DNA of 14,248 bases, taken from Methylococcaceae bacterium (GTDB taxonomy: Bacteria > Pseudomonadota > Gammaproteobacteria > Methylococcales > Methylomonadaceae). How positions within the stretch are numbered: position 1 is the first letter of the stretch; each line of letters opens with the position of its first letter. Made by a program: the position numbers and the translations under genes. Below, piece after piece: positions 1 through 8,429 of this stretch. Under the pieces are notes generated by a model, which saw only the letters and a list, made by a program, of their open reading frames with translations, made no database searches and had not been told where the DNA came from. The DNA is taken from the NCBI GenBank assembly GCA_013138855.1, contig WTBX01000302.1, forward strand, positions 1-14,248, read 5' to 3'.

Positions 1-138
1 GGGGGAGTTGCTACATTAATTGCCGTTACGCCTAAAGATGAGTTACTTGATTTTATCCATATCATTATTATCGGCAGCTTTTTTATTTTACTGGGTATTT
101 TTATGCTTTATAAAACATTGCAAAAAAAAAAGTCATAA
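1..138 (+). CDS. C-terminal fragment of a membrane protein (5' end outside window)
   Basis: Frame 1 is open from the window edge to a TAA at 136-138, giving 45 residues. The fragment has a short hydrophilic stretch (PKDELLDF) and then one strongly hydrophobic helix of about 20 residues (IHIIIIGSFFILLGIFML), ending in a basic tail (YKTLQKKKS). That is the usual look of a last transmembrane helix with a positive cytoplasmic end. Another frame in the same place is also open (from 20), but its hydrophobic segment overlaps this one and it runs into AT-rich spacer, so I take frame 1 as the real gene. The family cannot be told from this piece. It converges on the sensor kinase gene to its right. Confidence 0.5.
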   Translation, partial: GGVATLIAVTPKDELLDFIHIIIIGSFFILLGIFMLYKTLQKKKS

Positions 139-634
139 TTTTCCCAACATTGTGAAAAAACAAAGTTTGGGTTATATGGGTATTGGAACAATGTTTAGAA
201 TACAAAAAATTAACAATAACTTAGAAAATATAATTTATTGGCACACCCTTTTGATGCATTCAATAACCATGCTTATCAAACACTTACAAGCTCCATTTCT
301 CCCTATCAAAAGGGTATCTTTTTGACAATTATGCCTATAATTTTTCTGTATAAGCACTGAAAATATTTAGCCGTTTTCACTACTTTTTTAGGGGGCAGGT
401 TAATTTCTGCTCAAAAACATTAATTTTATGTCATTTAACCCGTAAAATAATCTATGTATTACAATTGGTAACTTTAAATCTAAGTGACAATCAGTTTCAA
501 GTGAAAGATATATTCTTCATTTTTCACAAAAGAATTATTAGCTAATTCAACATCATACGGTTAATAAAAATCCTTATCGGTTTTATATTCCATTTCGTAT
601 ATTGCCCCTAAAGTCATGTTTTTTATTAAGTTTT
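139..634. other. AT-rich intergenic region between convergent genes
   Basis: About 500 bases with no convincing gene on either strand. It lies between the end of the plus-strand membrane protein and the end of the minus-strand sensor kinase. The only structure I could pick out is a 20-bp palindrome at 306-325 and an inverted half of it, ACCCTTTTGA, at 245-254. That half is the exact reverse complement of 306-315. I saw no clear intrinsic terminator for either gene and no tRNA-like cloverleaf. Confidence 0.6.
306..325. repeat. 20-bp palindromic repeat, copy 1
   Basis: TCAAAAGGGTATCTTTTTGA. The two 10-base halves are inverted with two mismatches, both G-U compatible in RNA. It matches the copies at 3583-3602 and 10490-10509 in outer bases and length. 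An additional exact inverted half-site lies 51 bp to the left (245-254). Confidence 0.6.
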
Positions 635-3490
635 CTATTGTAAATTACGATTTAACACTTCATTAATTTTATTGCACAGCAAATTAATATCAATTGGTTT
701 AACAACATAAGCATAAAATCCCATATTTAATGCTCTGTCTATATCATATTTCAGAGCATTTGCACTCACGGCAATCACAGGAATTGTTTTCAAAGCCGCG
801 TTCTGTTGCAAACACTTAAATACTGAAAAACCATCCATGATAGGTAAATGAATATCTAACAGAATTAAATCAGGGCGATGTTGTTTTGCAAGTTTAAGCC
901 CTGCGACAGGCTCTACTGCACTAATTAATTCAATCTCCTCAAAGTGTTCAAATATTTTTTCAACCAATTCCAGATTTGCTTGACTGTCTTCTATATAAAG
1001 AATTTTAACGGCACGGTTTATGTCAATATGAATATTATTTAATTCATATTCAGTTAGAGGACTGACAATATCGGTCGCATTTTCAAAAATTGAAAATTCC
1101 AGATAAAACTCACTGCCTTTATTTTTTTGGGTGTTAACGCCAATTGTGCCATGCATTGCTTCTGTCAGCTCTTTAGTTAAAGCAAGTCCTATCCCCGTCC
1201 CTTCAATTCCTGTACTTTCTATATCCAGCCTGTCGAAAGGTTTAAACAGGCGATCTATATGCGCATCATCAATGCCTATGCCAGTGTCTTTGACCGAAAT
1301 ACGCAAGATATTAGCAGATCGTATTTGTACTGAAAGCGTCACTGAACCATGCTTACGGTTGTATTTTATGGCATTAGAAATCAAATTTAATAATATCTGC
1401 TTTAAACGCAGTTTATCAACGGCAATATAAACTTTATTTGGCTCCTCATCTAATGCCAGCCCTAAGCTCAAATCATTTCTTTTAGCTAAAGATTCGGTTT
1501 GTGAATAAATATCTCGCAACACACTAATCACTTCAATGGGTTCAATTGAAAAGCCCATTCGCCCCGTTTCAATACGCGATAAATCCAGAATTTCATTAAT
1601 TAAAGCCAGCAAATGCTCACCCGCATCTTTTATCGGTTGTATATTTGATAGGTCAACTTGTTGCTTTTCTTCTTCATCTCGCATCAACTCTAGCTGTGAA
1701 AATCCTAAAATTGCATTTAACGGTGTGCGTAGTTCATGGCTCATTTTAGATAGAAATTCTGATTTCGCCTGATTAGCTTGTTCTGCTTCTTCTTTAGATT
1801 TTTTAATCTGTGCTTCGATTTTTTTACGTTCTTCGATGTTACGGCAAATTCCAATGTAAAATTTTTCTATTTTTCCATCAATATTAGGGGATTCCATTTC
1901 ACTGACCGAAAGTTCTAATGGAAACAGACTTCCATTTTTTTTAGCCGCCATCACCTCTCTGCCAATACCGATAATTTTACCTTCACCGCCTTGATGATAA
2001 TTTGCCAAATATTGGTCATGTTTTGATTTATTGGGTTCAGGCATCAACATTTTAATGTTTTTACCTAAAACTTCATCCGTAGAATAGCCAAATATATTTT
2101 CAAATGCAGCATTAACCGAAGTAATAATACCTTTAGAATCAATAACTATCATGCAATCAACCATGCTTTCGAGGGTTGTTTTTAGATAGGTTTCTTTTTC
2201 CTGCAATAATTGATTAGTTTTTTTAATTTCAGCGACTTTCTTTTCAATTAATATTTCAAGCTGCGCTTTATGTTGCTGTAAATCCCCCTCTACCTTATGT
2301 CGCTCTTGAATTTCCTGTTGCAGGCTATCAAGCATTTTATTAAAAGCCGAGCCTAATAAACCAATTTCATCTTTTGAATCAATATTATTGCGAATATTGA
2401 AATTGCCCTGCTCAACCGTTTGTGTCACTTTCAACAATTCGATTATCGGACGAATAATAATCTGACTAATAATAATTGCAATGAGGATGGTAATTAAAAT
2501 CGTCGCAACAGTCCCCCAAATAAGAATTAACTTAACGGATGAGCTTTTCTCAAATACTGCCTTTTGTCGCGACTGCATTGAGAATAATTCAACCGCTTCA
2601 AATTCTTTGAGTTTTTTACGCAGTTTATCCATAATGACCTTGCCCGTTTCCTTTTCAATAAAGATATTGACATCACTCAGTCTTACATCAATTTTGTTGG
2701 TCTGTCTGCGAGTAAAAATTTCGGGTATTAAGGCTTTTTCTATCCATTGCTGTAATTGCGCTTCCAATTGCTCAAAGGGTTCGGTCTGCGGTGATTTTAA
2801 CAGGAGTTTTAATTGTGCCAAATTGATGAACAACGCTTTTTTATCATCTGGATAGTCTTTTAAAGCGTTTTCTTTGCCTGTTAAAGAAAATTCATGTTGA
2901 GCGGTTTCAATGCTTAGTAAATTTAATAATATTTTTGAAAAAACATTATTTGTGGCATTATTTTCAGTCACTTGCAGTTGTTTCTGCAATTCTTTAAGGC
3001 TTAAATTGATTTTGTTACGCAACTGTTTATTTACAGGATTGAGACGTAACTGTTCAAAAAAAGTTAATACTTTCTGATTTTCAACGACCTTTTTTCTTAA
3101 TTCAATCGCAGGCATCCCCTCGATTCGCTGCCATTGCCGAATTAAATCCGCTATTTCTTTTAATTTTTCAACTTGTGAAGGGGTATTTCGGACTAAATTA
3201 AGAGTCTGTGCTATTTCTATTTCAATTTCAAAACGACCGATATGGTAAGGTTCAAGAAATTGATTCTTGCCCGTAATTAAAAAACCTCTTTCGCCCGTTT
3301 CTATATCAATCGCCAGTTTTTTTATTCGATGTGTCTTCGCAATGATTTGATAAGTATGAGTTACTTCCTCATTCATTAAAATTAAAGAGGTAATATTTTG
3401 ATAAGCAATCACCGAGAGTATTAGTAGAAAAACAAGTGGAATTAAAAAGCACAGAATTATCTTGCTTCTCATGTTAAAGCGTAGGTTCAT
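635..3490 (-). CDS. Hybrid sensor histidine kinase: CHASE3-like, HAMP, FixL-type PAS, HisKA, HATPase, receiver
   Basis: A 951-residue membrane-bound hybrid kinase. Transmembrane helix 1 is at about 10-31 and helix 2 at about 320-345. Between them is a long periplasmic region with a CHASE3 signature (IETGERGFLITGKNQFLEPY, about 63-82) and a second, weaker copy (IETAQHEFSLTGKENALKDY, about 194-213). HAMP follows at about 340-395, then a coiled coil. The PAS domain at about 435-555 resembles FixL: MPEPNKSKHDQY and IIGIGREV, with His491 where FixL has its heme ligand and Arg511 where it has the distal Arg. HisKA carries phospho-acceptor His585 (MSHELRTPLN). ATP-binding boxes are N706, DTGIGI 735-740 and GTGIGL 764-769. 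The C-terminal receiver has acidic pocket E834/D835, phospho-acceptor Asp879, Ser909 and Lys931. No output domain is fused, so a separate partner is expected. The start is the ATG at 3490, with AAAGAGAG about 10 bases upstream. No cognate regulator lies in the window. Heme binding is inferred. Confidence 0.93.
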   Translation of the reverse strand: MNLRFNMRSKIILCFLIPLVFLLILSVIAYQNITSLILMNEEVTHTYQIIAKTHRIKKLAIDIETGERGFLITGKNQFLEPYHIGRFEIEIEIAQTLNLVRNTPSQVEKLKEIADLIRQWQRIEGMPAIELRKKVVENQKVLTFFEQLRLNPVNKQLRNKINLSLKELQKQLQVTENNATNNVFSKILLNLLSIETAQHEFSLTGKENALKDYPDDKKALFINLAQLKLLLKSPQTEPFEQLEAQLQQWIEKALIPEIFTRRQTNKIDVRLSDVNIFIEKETGKVIMDKLRKKLKEFEAVELFSMQSRQKAVFEKSSSVKLILIWGTVATILITILIAIIISQIIIRPIIELLKVTQTVEQGNFNIRNNIDSKDEIGLLGSAFNKMLDSLQQEIQERHKVEGDLQQHKAQLEILIEKKVAEIKKTNQLLQEKETYLKTTLESMVDCMIVIDSKGIITSVNAAFENIFGYSTDEVLGKNIKMLMPEPNKSKHDQYLANYHQGGEGKIIGIGREVMAAKKNGSLFPLELSVSEMESPNIDGKIEKFYIGICRNIEERKKIEAQIKKSKEEAEQANQAKSEFLSKMSHELRTPLNAILGFSQLELMRDEEEKQQVDLSNIQPIKDAGEHLLALINEILDLSRIETGRMGFSIEPIEVISVLRDIYSQTESLAKRNDLSLGLALDEEPNKVYIAVDKLRLKQILLNLISNAIKYNRKHGSVTLSVQIRSANILRISVKDTGIGIDDAHIDRLFKPFDRLDIESTGIEGTGIGLALTKELTEAMHGTIGVNTQKNKGSEFYLEFSIFENATDIVSPLTEYELNNIHIDINRAVKILYIEDSQANLELVEKIFEHFEEIELISAVEPVAGLKLAKQHRPDLILLDIHLPIMDGFSVFKCLQQNAALKTIPVIAVSANALKYDIDRALNMGFYAYVVKPIDINLLCNKINEVLNRNLQ

Positions 3491-3514
3491 GTTATAGGCT
3501 CTCTTTGTTTCTCA

Positions 3515-3529
3515 AATAGATAGTCTATT
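3515..3529. promoter_or_regulatory. Small dyad upstream of the sensor kinase
   Basis: AATAGA-TAG-TCTATT is a perfect 6-bp inverted repeat with a 3-base gap, 25-39 bases upstream of the kinase ATG. It could be an operator or a leader hairpin. AT-rich DNA makes such dyads fairly common, so support is weak. Confidence 0.2.
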
Positions 3530-3582
3530 ATGACAAAAAATACCTGTTGTTAAATTAAATTCTTGCTAAATATGAAACCTTG

Positions 3583-3602
3583 TCAAAAGGATTCCCTTTT
3601 GA
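3583..3602. repeat. 20-bp palindromic repeat, copy 2
   Basis: TCAAAAGGATTCCCTTTTGA, with an 8-base perfect outer stem (TCAAAAGG/CCTTTTGA). It lies 93 bases upstream of the sensor kinase start. On the plus strand it is followed by ATTTTTT and could act as an intrinsic terminator there, but no plus-strand gene precedes it. Related copies are at 306-325 and 10490-10509. Confidence 0.65.
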
Positions 3603-3664
3603 TATTTTTTCTATATCGAAGTCCAGAGGGTAGATCACTTGAAATTTAAGTTAACAATCATTCT

Positions 3665-3810
3665 AACTACTTAGCGTACATGGAGATGCGACTTTTAGTC
3701 GCGCACGAGACCCAAAAACATCTTCAAAATCTATAAATTAGACAAATTCAAACAAGCTCGCTTTAAAATACAGAGATAAAACTTCGTGCGCGACTAAAAG
3801 TCGCGACTCC
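3665..3810. repeat. REPIN-like element: two inverted GGAG-headed REP hairpins
   Basis: The left arm is GGAG followed by the hairpin GCGACTTTTAGTCGC (3688-3702). The right arm is the inverted equivalent (hairpin 3790-3804, GACTCC at 3805-3810). Each hairpin is a 6-bp stem with a 3-base loop, and the arms pair with each other over about 28 bp. REP sequences mobilised by RAYT transposases typically carry a GTAG or GGAG head before an imperfect palindrome, and inverted pairs are called REPINs or BIMEs. The 87-bp spacer and 17 bp of left flank (from 3665) are shared with the copy at 14131-14248, with 5 differences in 118 bp. I see no target duplication. No RAYT gene is in the window. Confidence 0.75.
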
Positions 3811-3973
3811 GCTTCCAGTAACCAGAACAACACGTTATCTCGAAAAGTGATATTTTTTGTAAGTCCTAAATGGTCGTAAGGAAGAAAAAATATCGAATCA
3901 AAATCAATAGGACTTTGGACGGTTGGTTTCCAATCACCACTAAGGATACCCTTTTCGAGCAAAGGAAAAGTAA
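3811..3973. other. Spacer between REPIN and cusA; open but unconvincing reading frame
   Basis: A minus-strand frame is open from a TTG at 3980 to 3738. It starts inside the cusA stop region and its last third is encoded by the REPIN, ending in peptide EAESRLLVAHEV and then the spacer translation. No ribosome binding site or known domain is visible. The stretch contains GGATACCCTTTTCGA (about 3950-3958), a near half-site of the 20-bp palindrome family, so it may be decayed repeat DNA rather than a gene. Confidence 0.35.
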
Positions 3974-6900
3974 TTAACAATAATTAATTTTATTTGTTGG
4001 TTTTAAGGGAGGTGCTGGAGGTGAAAAGCTAGCTTGCTTACCTTTTTCCTGTTGTTGTAAGACGATGCTGTAAATGACAGGAAATACCAATAAACTCAGC
4101 AATAACACGGTAAACATTCCCCCTAATACAGGTGCGGCAATACGTTGTGCAACATCTGCACCTGTTCCTGTACTCATCATAATAGGAACAAGCCCTGCCA
4201 TCGTTGAAATAGCAGTAATGGCAACAGGACGTACTCTTAACGCGGTTGCAGTTTCAACGGCTAGGCTGATTTCCTCTGCGGATAATAAGCGTTGTTTTTG
4301 TCGGCGTAATTTAGCCATTTCTATATCTATAAAATTTAACACCATCACCCCAGTTTCCGCCGCTGTGCCTGCGAGGGCGATAAAACCTACATATACCGCC
4401 ACCGATAAATTAAAGTCATAAAAATAATTAATCCAAATACCGCCGATTAAGCCAAACGGCACGGTTAACATCACAATGACAGGTTCGGTGATGTTGCGAA
4501 AGGTAAAATACAATAATAAGAAGATGGCTAATAGGGTAATTGGGACGACTATTTTTAAGCGTGCGCTTGCGCGTTCCATATATTCAAATTGTCCCGACCA
4601 TGTAAGCGTATAACCTGCGGGAAGCTTAATTTTTTCTTTGACAATCTGCTTGGCTTTTTTAACATAGCCGCCTATATCCGAGCTTTTAATATCGACATAA
4701 ATCCATGCGTTCGGTCGGGAGTTTTCGCTTTTTATGAAAGGTGCGCCCCGCGTTAATTTTAATTCAGCGACCAATGCCATTGGAATTTGACTGCCATTTT
4801 CGGTAGGAATTAATACCCGTTTTAACTGTTCGATATTATCTCGCAATTCGCGCGGATAACGTAGATTGACAGGGTAACGCTCTAAACCTTCCACGGTTTC
4901 GGTAATATTCATGCCGCCAATCGCAGTTTGAATCACATCTTGAATATCACCTACGGTCAGCCCATAACGTGACGCTTTTTCTCGGTCTATATCAAAATCA
5001 AGAAAATAACCGCCCACCGCTTTATCACCAAAAGCGGACAGTGTTTCAGGGATGGTTTTCATCACTTGTTCAATTTCTTGTGCCAACGTTTCTAAAACCT
5101 GCAAATCAGCACCCCCGACTTTAATGCCCACAGGCGTTTTAATCCCTGTTGAAAGCATATCAAGACGGTTTTTAATGGGCATCGTCCACGCATTGGTTAA
5201 ACCTGGTAATTGCATGGCTTTATCCATTTCATTCATTAATTGTCGTGTTGTTTTCTCAGGGTTAGTCCATGAGGCTCTCGGTTTTAACTGTATCGAGGTT
5301 TCCATCATTGATAAGGGCGCGGTGTCGGTGGTGGTTTCGGCACGACCTATTTTTCCAAACACCGTTTTAACTTCGGGAAAAGTTTTTAAAATTTTATCGG
5401 TTTGCTGTAACAGTTCTTTCGCTTTGGTAATTGAAAGTCCTGGTAGTGTAATCGGCATATACAAAATATCGCCTTCATCCAAAGCGGGCATAAACTCGCT
5501 GCCGACTTTCGATAAGGGGTAATAGGTTGAAGCCATTAACAATATCACCATAAATAAGGTAAACACCCTAAAACGCATCGCACATTTTAATAAGGGGGAA
5601 TGAATAAAATGTAATAGCCGATTGGCGGGATTTTTATGTTCGGGTATTATTTTCCCGCGTATAAAATAACCCATTAAAACAGGCACTAAGGTCACGGTTA
5701 AAATCGCCGCCGCGCCCATCGCATAGGATTTAGTAAACGCTAACGGACTAAATAAACGCCCTTCTTGTGCTTGCATAGTGAAAATGGGCATAAACGATAC
5801 CGTAATCACTAATAACGAGAAAAATAATGCAGGGCCTACTTCGCGTGAGGCATTACCAATCGCTTGCCAACGCTCTTCTTGTGTCAGTTCAGATTTTTTT
5901 TTCGCTGTCTCTTCGGCTAGATGTTTATGGGCATTTTCAACCATCACAATCGCGCCATCGACCATATCGCCAATCGCAATCGCAATGCCGCCTAGCGACA
6001 TAATATTGGCGTTTAAACCTTGCCAGCGCATTAGAATAAAGGCGATTAAAATTCCTAAAGGCAAGCTAATCACAATCACTAAGGAAGAGCGTAAATGTAA
6101 TAAAAATAACGCCACAATAATACTGACAATCACCAGTTCTTGAATTAACGCGGTATTTAAAGTATCAATCGCACGGGCAATTAAATCACTACGATCATAA
6201 ACAGGAACAATCTCTACACCCGCTGGTAACGCTTGTTTTAATTCCTCTAATTTTTCTTTGACTGCATTAATGGTGGCTTGAGCATTTTCGCCAAAACGCA
6301 TAATCACAATGCCACCGACCACTTCACCTAACCCATCTAATTCAGCAATGCCGCGACGTAATTCAGCACCAAAATGCACATCCGCAACATCTTGTAAGCG
6401 TATCGGTGTGCCGTTTTTATTCACCCCTAAAGGGATATGATTTAAGTCGTCTAATGATTGAATATAACCCAAACCGCGCACCATATATTCGGTTTCTGCC
6501 ATTTCGATTAAGCGTCCACCGACATCATTATTTGAGCGTTGAATAGCGTGTTTGACTTTTGATAACGGAATTCCATAAGCCTGTAACGCATTGGGGTCAA
6601 CTTCAATTTGATATTGTTTGACGTAACCCCCCAAAGAAGCTACCTCAGCAACCCCTTTGACGGTTTGCAAAGGATAACGCAAATACCAGTCTTGCAACGA
6701 GCGCAATTGTGCTAAATCATGTTGCCCTGTTTTATCGACTAAGGCATATTGATACACCCAGCCCACGCCCGTAGCATCCGCCCCTAAGGTTGGCGTAACG
6801 CCTTGCGGGAGTCGGTCGCTCACATAATTTAAAGATTCCAGCACTCTGGAACGCGCCCAATAAATATCGGTATTGTCCTCAAAAATAATATACACAAACG

Positions 6901-7171
6901 ACAAGCCAAAAAATGAAAAACCGCGCACGGACTTAGCTTTAGGCACAGCTAACATCGCAGTAGTTAAAGGGTAGGTAATTTGGTCTTCAATGACTTGGGG
7001 CGATTGCCCTGCATATTTTGTGAAAACAATCACTTGTACATCAGACAAGTCAGGAATTGCATCTAAAGGGATATTTTTAAATGACCATAAGCCGCCTAGT
7101 CCTAGTAATAATGAGGCGAGTAAAACTAAGAAACGATTTTTGATGGAAATATTAATGATGGAACTAATCAT
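3974..7171 (-). CDS. cusA: Cu(I)/Ag(I) efflux RND inner-membrane pump CusA
   Basis: A heavy-metal RND transporter of 1065 residues, the usual size. It uses the proton gradient to drive metal out through CusB and CusC. The ATG at 7171 overlaps the cusB stop (ATGATTAG) and gives MISSIINISIKNRF, the typical CusA opening. A TTG two codons upstream is the alternative. Numbering from this ATG and aligning from memory to E. coli CusA: the three periplasmic metal-binding methionines are present as M561 (EFMPALDEGD), M622 (PLSMMET) and M672 (RLDMLSTG). Membrane relay methionines M391, M403, M410, M485 and M500 are kept. The proton-relay acids are D405 (AIGDMVDGAIVMVEN) and E939 (TAAETGV). The third relay residue, Lys984 of E. 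coli, is Val983 here (RVRPVAIT), as in CzcA-type pumps, and M1009 is Ala. The substrate is therefore most likely Cu(I)/Ag(I). It is the last gene of the operon. A Pro-rich tail (SPPAPPLKP) follows the final helix. Confidence 0.93.
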   Translation of the reverse strand: MISSIINISIKNRFLVLLASLLLGLGGLWSFKNIPLDAIPDLSDVQVIVFTKYAGQSPQVIEDQITYPLTTAMLAVPKAKSVRGFSFFGLSFVYIIFEDNTDIYWARSRVLESLNYVSDRLPQGVTPTLGADATGVGWVYQYALVDKTGQHDLAQLRSLQDWYLRYPLQTVKGVAEVASLGGYVKQYQIEVDPNALQAYGIPLSKVKHAIQRSNNDVGGRLIEMAETEYMVRGLGYIQSLDDLNHIPLGVNKNGTPIRLQDVADVHFGAELRRGIAELDGLGEVVGGIVIMRFGENAQATINAVKEKLEELKQALPAGVEIVPVYDRSDLIARAIDTLNTALIQELVIVSIIVALFLLHLRSSLVIVISLPLGILIAFILMRWQGLNANIMSLGGIAIAIGDMVDGAIVMVENAHKHLAEETAKKKSELTQEERWQAIGNASREVGPALFFSLLVITVSFMPIFTMQAQEGRLFSPLAFTKSYAMGAAAILTVTLVPVLMGYFIRGKIIPEHKNPANRLLHFIHSPLLKCAMRFRVFTLFMVILLMASTYYPLSKVGSEFMPALDEGDILYMPITLPGLSITKAKELLQQTDKILKTFPEVKTVFGKIGRAETTTDTAPLSMMETSIQLKPRASWTNPEKTTRQLMNEMDKAMQLPGLTNAWTMPIKNRLDMLSTGIKTPVGIKVGGADLQVLETLAQEIEQVMKTIPETLSAFGDKAVGGYFLDFDIDREKASRYGLTVGDIQDVIQTAIGGMNITETVEGLERYPVNLRYPRELRDNIEQLKRVLIPTENGSQIPMALVAELKLTRGAPFIKSENSRPNAWIYVDIKSSDIGGYVKKAKQIVKEKIKLPAGYTLTWSGQFEYMERASARLKIVVPITLLAIFLLLYFTFRNITEPVIVMLTVPFGLIGGIWINYFYDFNLSVAVYVGFIALAGTAAETGVMVLNFIDIEMAKLRRQKQRLLSAEEISLAVETATALRVRPVAITAISTMAGLVPIMMSTGTGADVAQRIAAPVLGGMFTVLLLSLLVFPVIYSIVLQQQEKGKQASFSPPAPPLKPTNKINYC

Positions 7172-8429
7172 TTTCAACCGCCCGCATTTTTGCAGTCGCT
7201 TCTAATAATTTAGATTCAGAGTCGATTAAAAATTGTGCCGAAGTCACCACTTTTTCTCCACACTCCAAACCGCTTAATACTTCAACTTTACCACCCGAAG
7301 ATAAACCCAACGTCACTAACCGTGGCTCAAATTTACCTTTCTCTTTCACTACAAACACTTGATTGCGGACACCTGAACGGATAACCGCTTCTGACGGAAT
7401 CACTAGGCTATCAAGACGTTTATCCGCTTTAATGGTTAATTCGGCAAACATATCAGGTTTTAAAAGAAGCTCTGGATTATCAAAGGCTAAACGAACTTTA
7501 ATGGTGCGCGTTTTCGCCTCAGCATAAGGATAAATATACGTTAATTTACCTTTGAAAGTTCGCCCAGGAATACCTACTAACTGCATCTCCACTAAATCCC
7601 CTTCTTTAACCCACGGCAGTTCGTATTCATAAATATCCGCATAAACCCAAACCGTACTTAAATCAGCAATCATATAAATTTCAGTGGCAGGGGTAACGTA
7701 TTGTCCTTCTCTCGCGCCAATTTTCATCACAATCCCTGCTTCTGGGCTATGTATATGCAAGTTTTTTTTAATTTTTTGAGTCTGTTCAAGCTGATATAAC
7801 TGATGATTAGGCACATCGAGAAACTTTAAACGTTGTCTAGCACTGCTGACTAAATCTTCTGCGCCCTGACGAATTTCAGCAATCGAACTCTCTTTCAGGA
7901 TTTTTAAATTATTCAATGCCAAAATATATTCTTGCTGACTGGTGACTAATTGTGGCGAATAAATACTTAATAAACGCGCATTTTTTTTAACTTTCTGTCC
8001 CGTTTTATCAACGTGTAATTGATCTATCCAGCCTTCTGTTTTAGGATGCAAATGCACCATCAGTTCTTCGTTATAGGCAACTCGTCCAACGGCTCGCACA
8101 TTACGCGCCAAATCCTGCCGTATAACATACGCTGTACGCACACCAATATTTTGTTCAACCACAGGGTCTATGGTTACCGTTCCTATTTTTTCTTTTACCT
8201 TGTCATCTTCCGCATAAACCGCAATATAATCCATCCCCATTGAACCTTTAGCAGGGACAGGTGAAGTAACATCTGGGTTCATAGGATGACGATAATATAA
8301 AGGTTTTTTAGCCGTTTCTGTTGTTTGAGTTTCTGAAGCCATTTCAGGTAGCCAAAAACGAGATAGACCAAAACCTGCCCCTAACCCTATCAATAAGGAG
8401 ATAAAAATAATCAATAATAATTTACTCAT
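7164..8429 (-). CDS. cusB: Periplasmic adaptor (membrane fusion protein) CusB
   Basis: A 421-residue adaptor that bridges CusA and the outer-membrane channel and hands metal to the pump. An N-terminal membrane anchor lies at about 3-22 (LLLIIFISLLIGLGAGFGL). A heavy-metal-binding segment follows at about 42-72 (YYRHPMNPDVTSPVPAKGSM), where the usual cysteines are replaced and His48, Met50, Met64 and Met66 remain, as in CusB/SilB proteins that bind Cu(I) through methionines. Next come the barrel-sandwich hybrid (GWIDQLHVDKTGQKV), an alpha-hairpin (about 145-215), and beta-barrel and membrane-proximal domains (GIVMKIGAREGQYV, VWVYADIYEYELPWV, LKPDMFAEL, VIPSEAVI). I chose the ATG at 8429 over one nine codons upstream: it has GCAGGAGA 7-8 bases ahead and overlaps the cusC stop by 8 bp (ATGAGTAA). 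Its own end overlaps cusA. Confidence 0.92.
   Translation of the reverse strand: MSKLLLIIFISLLIGLGAGFGLSRFWLPEMASETQTTETAKKPLYYRHPMNPDVTSPVPAKGSMGMDYIAVYAEDDKVKEKIGTVTIDPVVEQNIGVRTAYVIRQDLARNVRAVGRVAYNEELMVHLHPKTEGWIDQLHVDKTGQKVKKNARLLSIYSPQLVTSQQEYILALNNLKILKESSIAEIRQGAEDLVSSARQRLKFLDVPNHQLYQLEQTQKIKKNLHIHSPEAGIVMKIGAREGQYVTPATEIYMIADLSTVWVYADIYEYELPWVKEGDLVEMQLVGIPGRTFKGKLTYIYPYAEAKTRTIKVRLAFDNPELLLKPDMFAELTIKADKRLDSLVIPSEAVIRSGVRNQVFVVKEKGKFEPRLVTLGLSSGGKVEVLSGLECGEKVVTSAQFLIDSESKLLEATAKMRAVEND

Noticed and set aside
20..325. 101-residue plus-strand open frame near the left edge
   Set aside because: It overlaps the frame that is open to the window edge and its second half is low-complexity spacer ending in the 20-bp palindrome.
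3583..3610. Palindrome plus T-run as a terminator
   Set aside because: It would work only for plus-strand transcription and no plus-strand gene lies upstream; the other two copies lack a T-run.
3738..3980. 80-residue minus-strand open frame ending in the REPIN
   Set aside because: It begins with TTG inside the end of cusA, has no ribosome binding site, and its C-terminal third is simply translated repeat (RLLVAHE also appears in translations of the other copy).
5052..6143. Long plus-strand open frames opposite cusA and the sensor kinase
   Set aside because: They are antisense shadows of strongly recognisable genes with no domain or start signal of their own.
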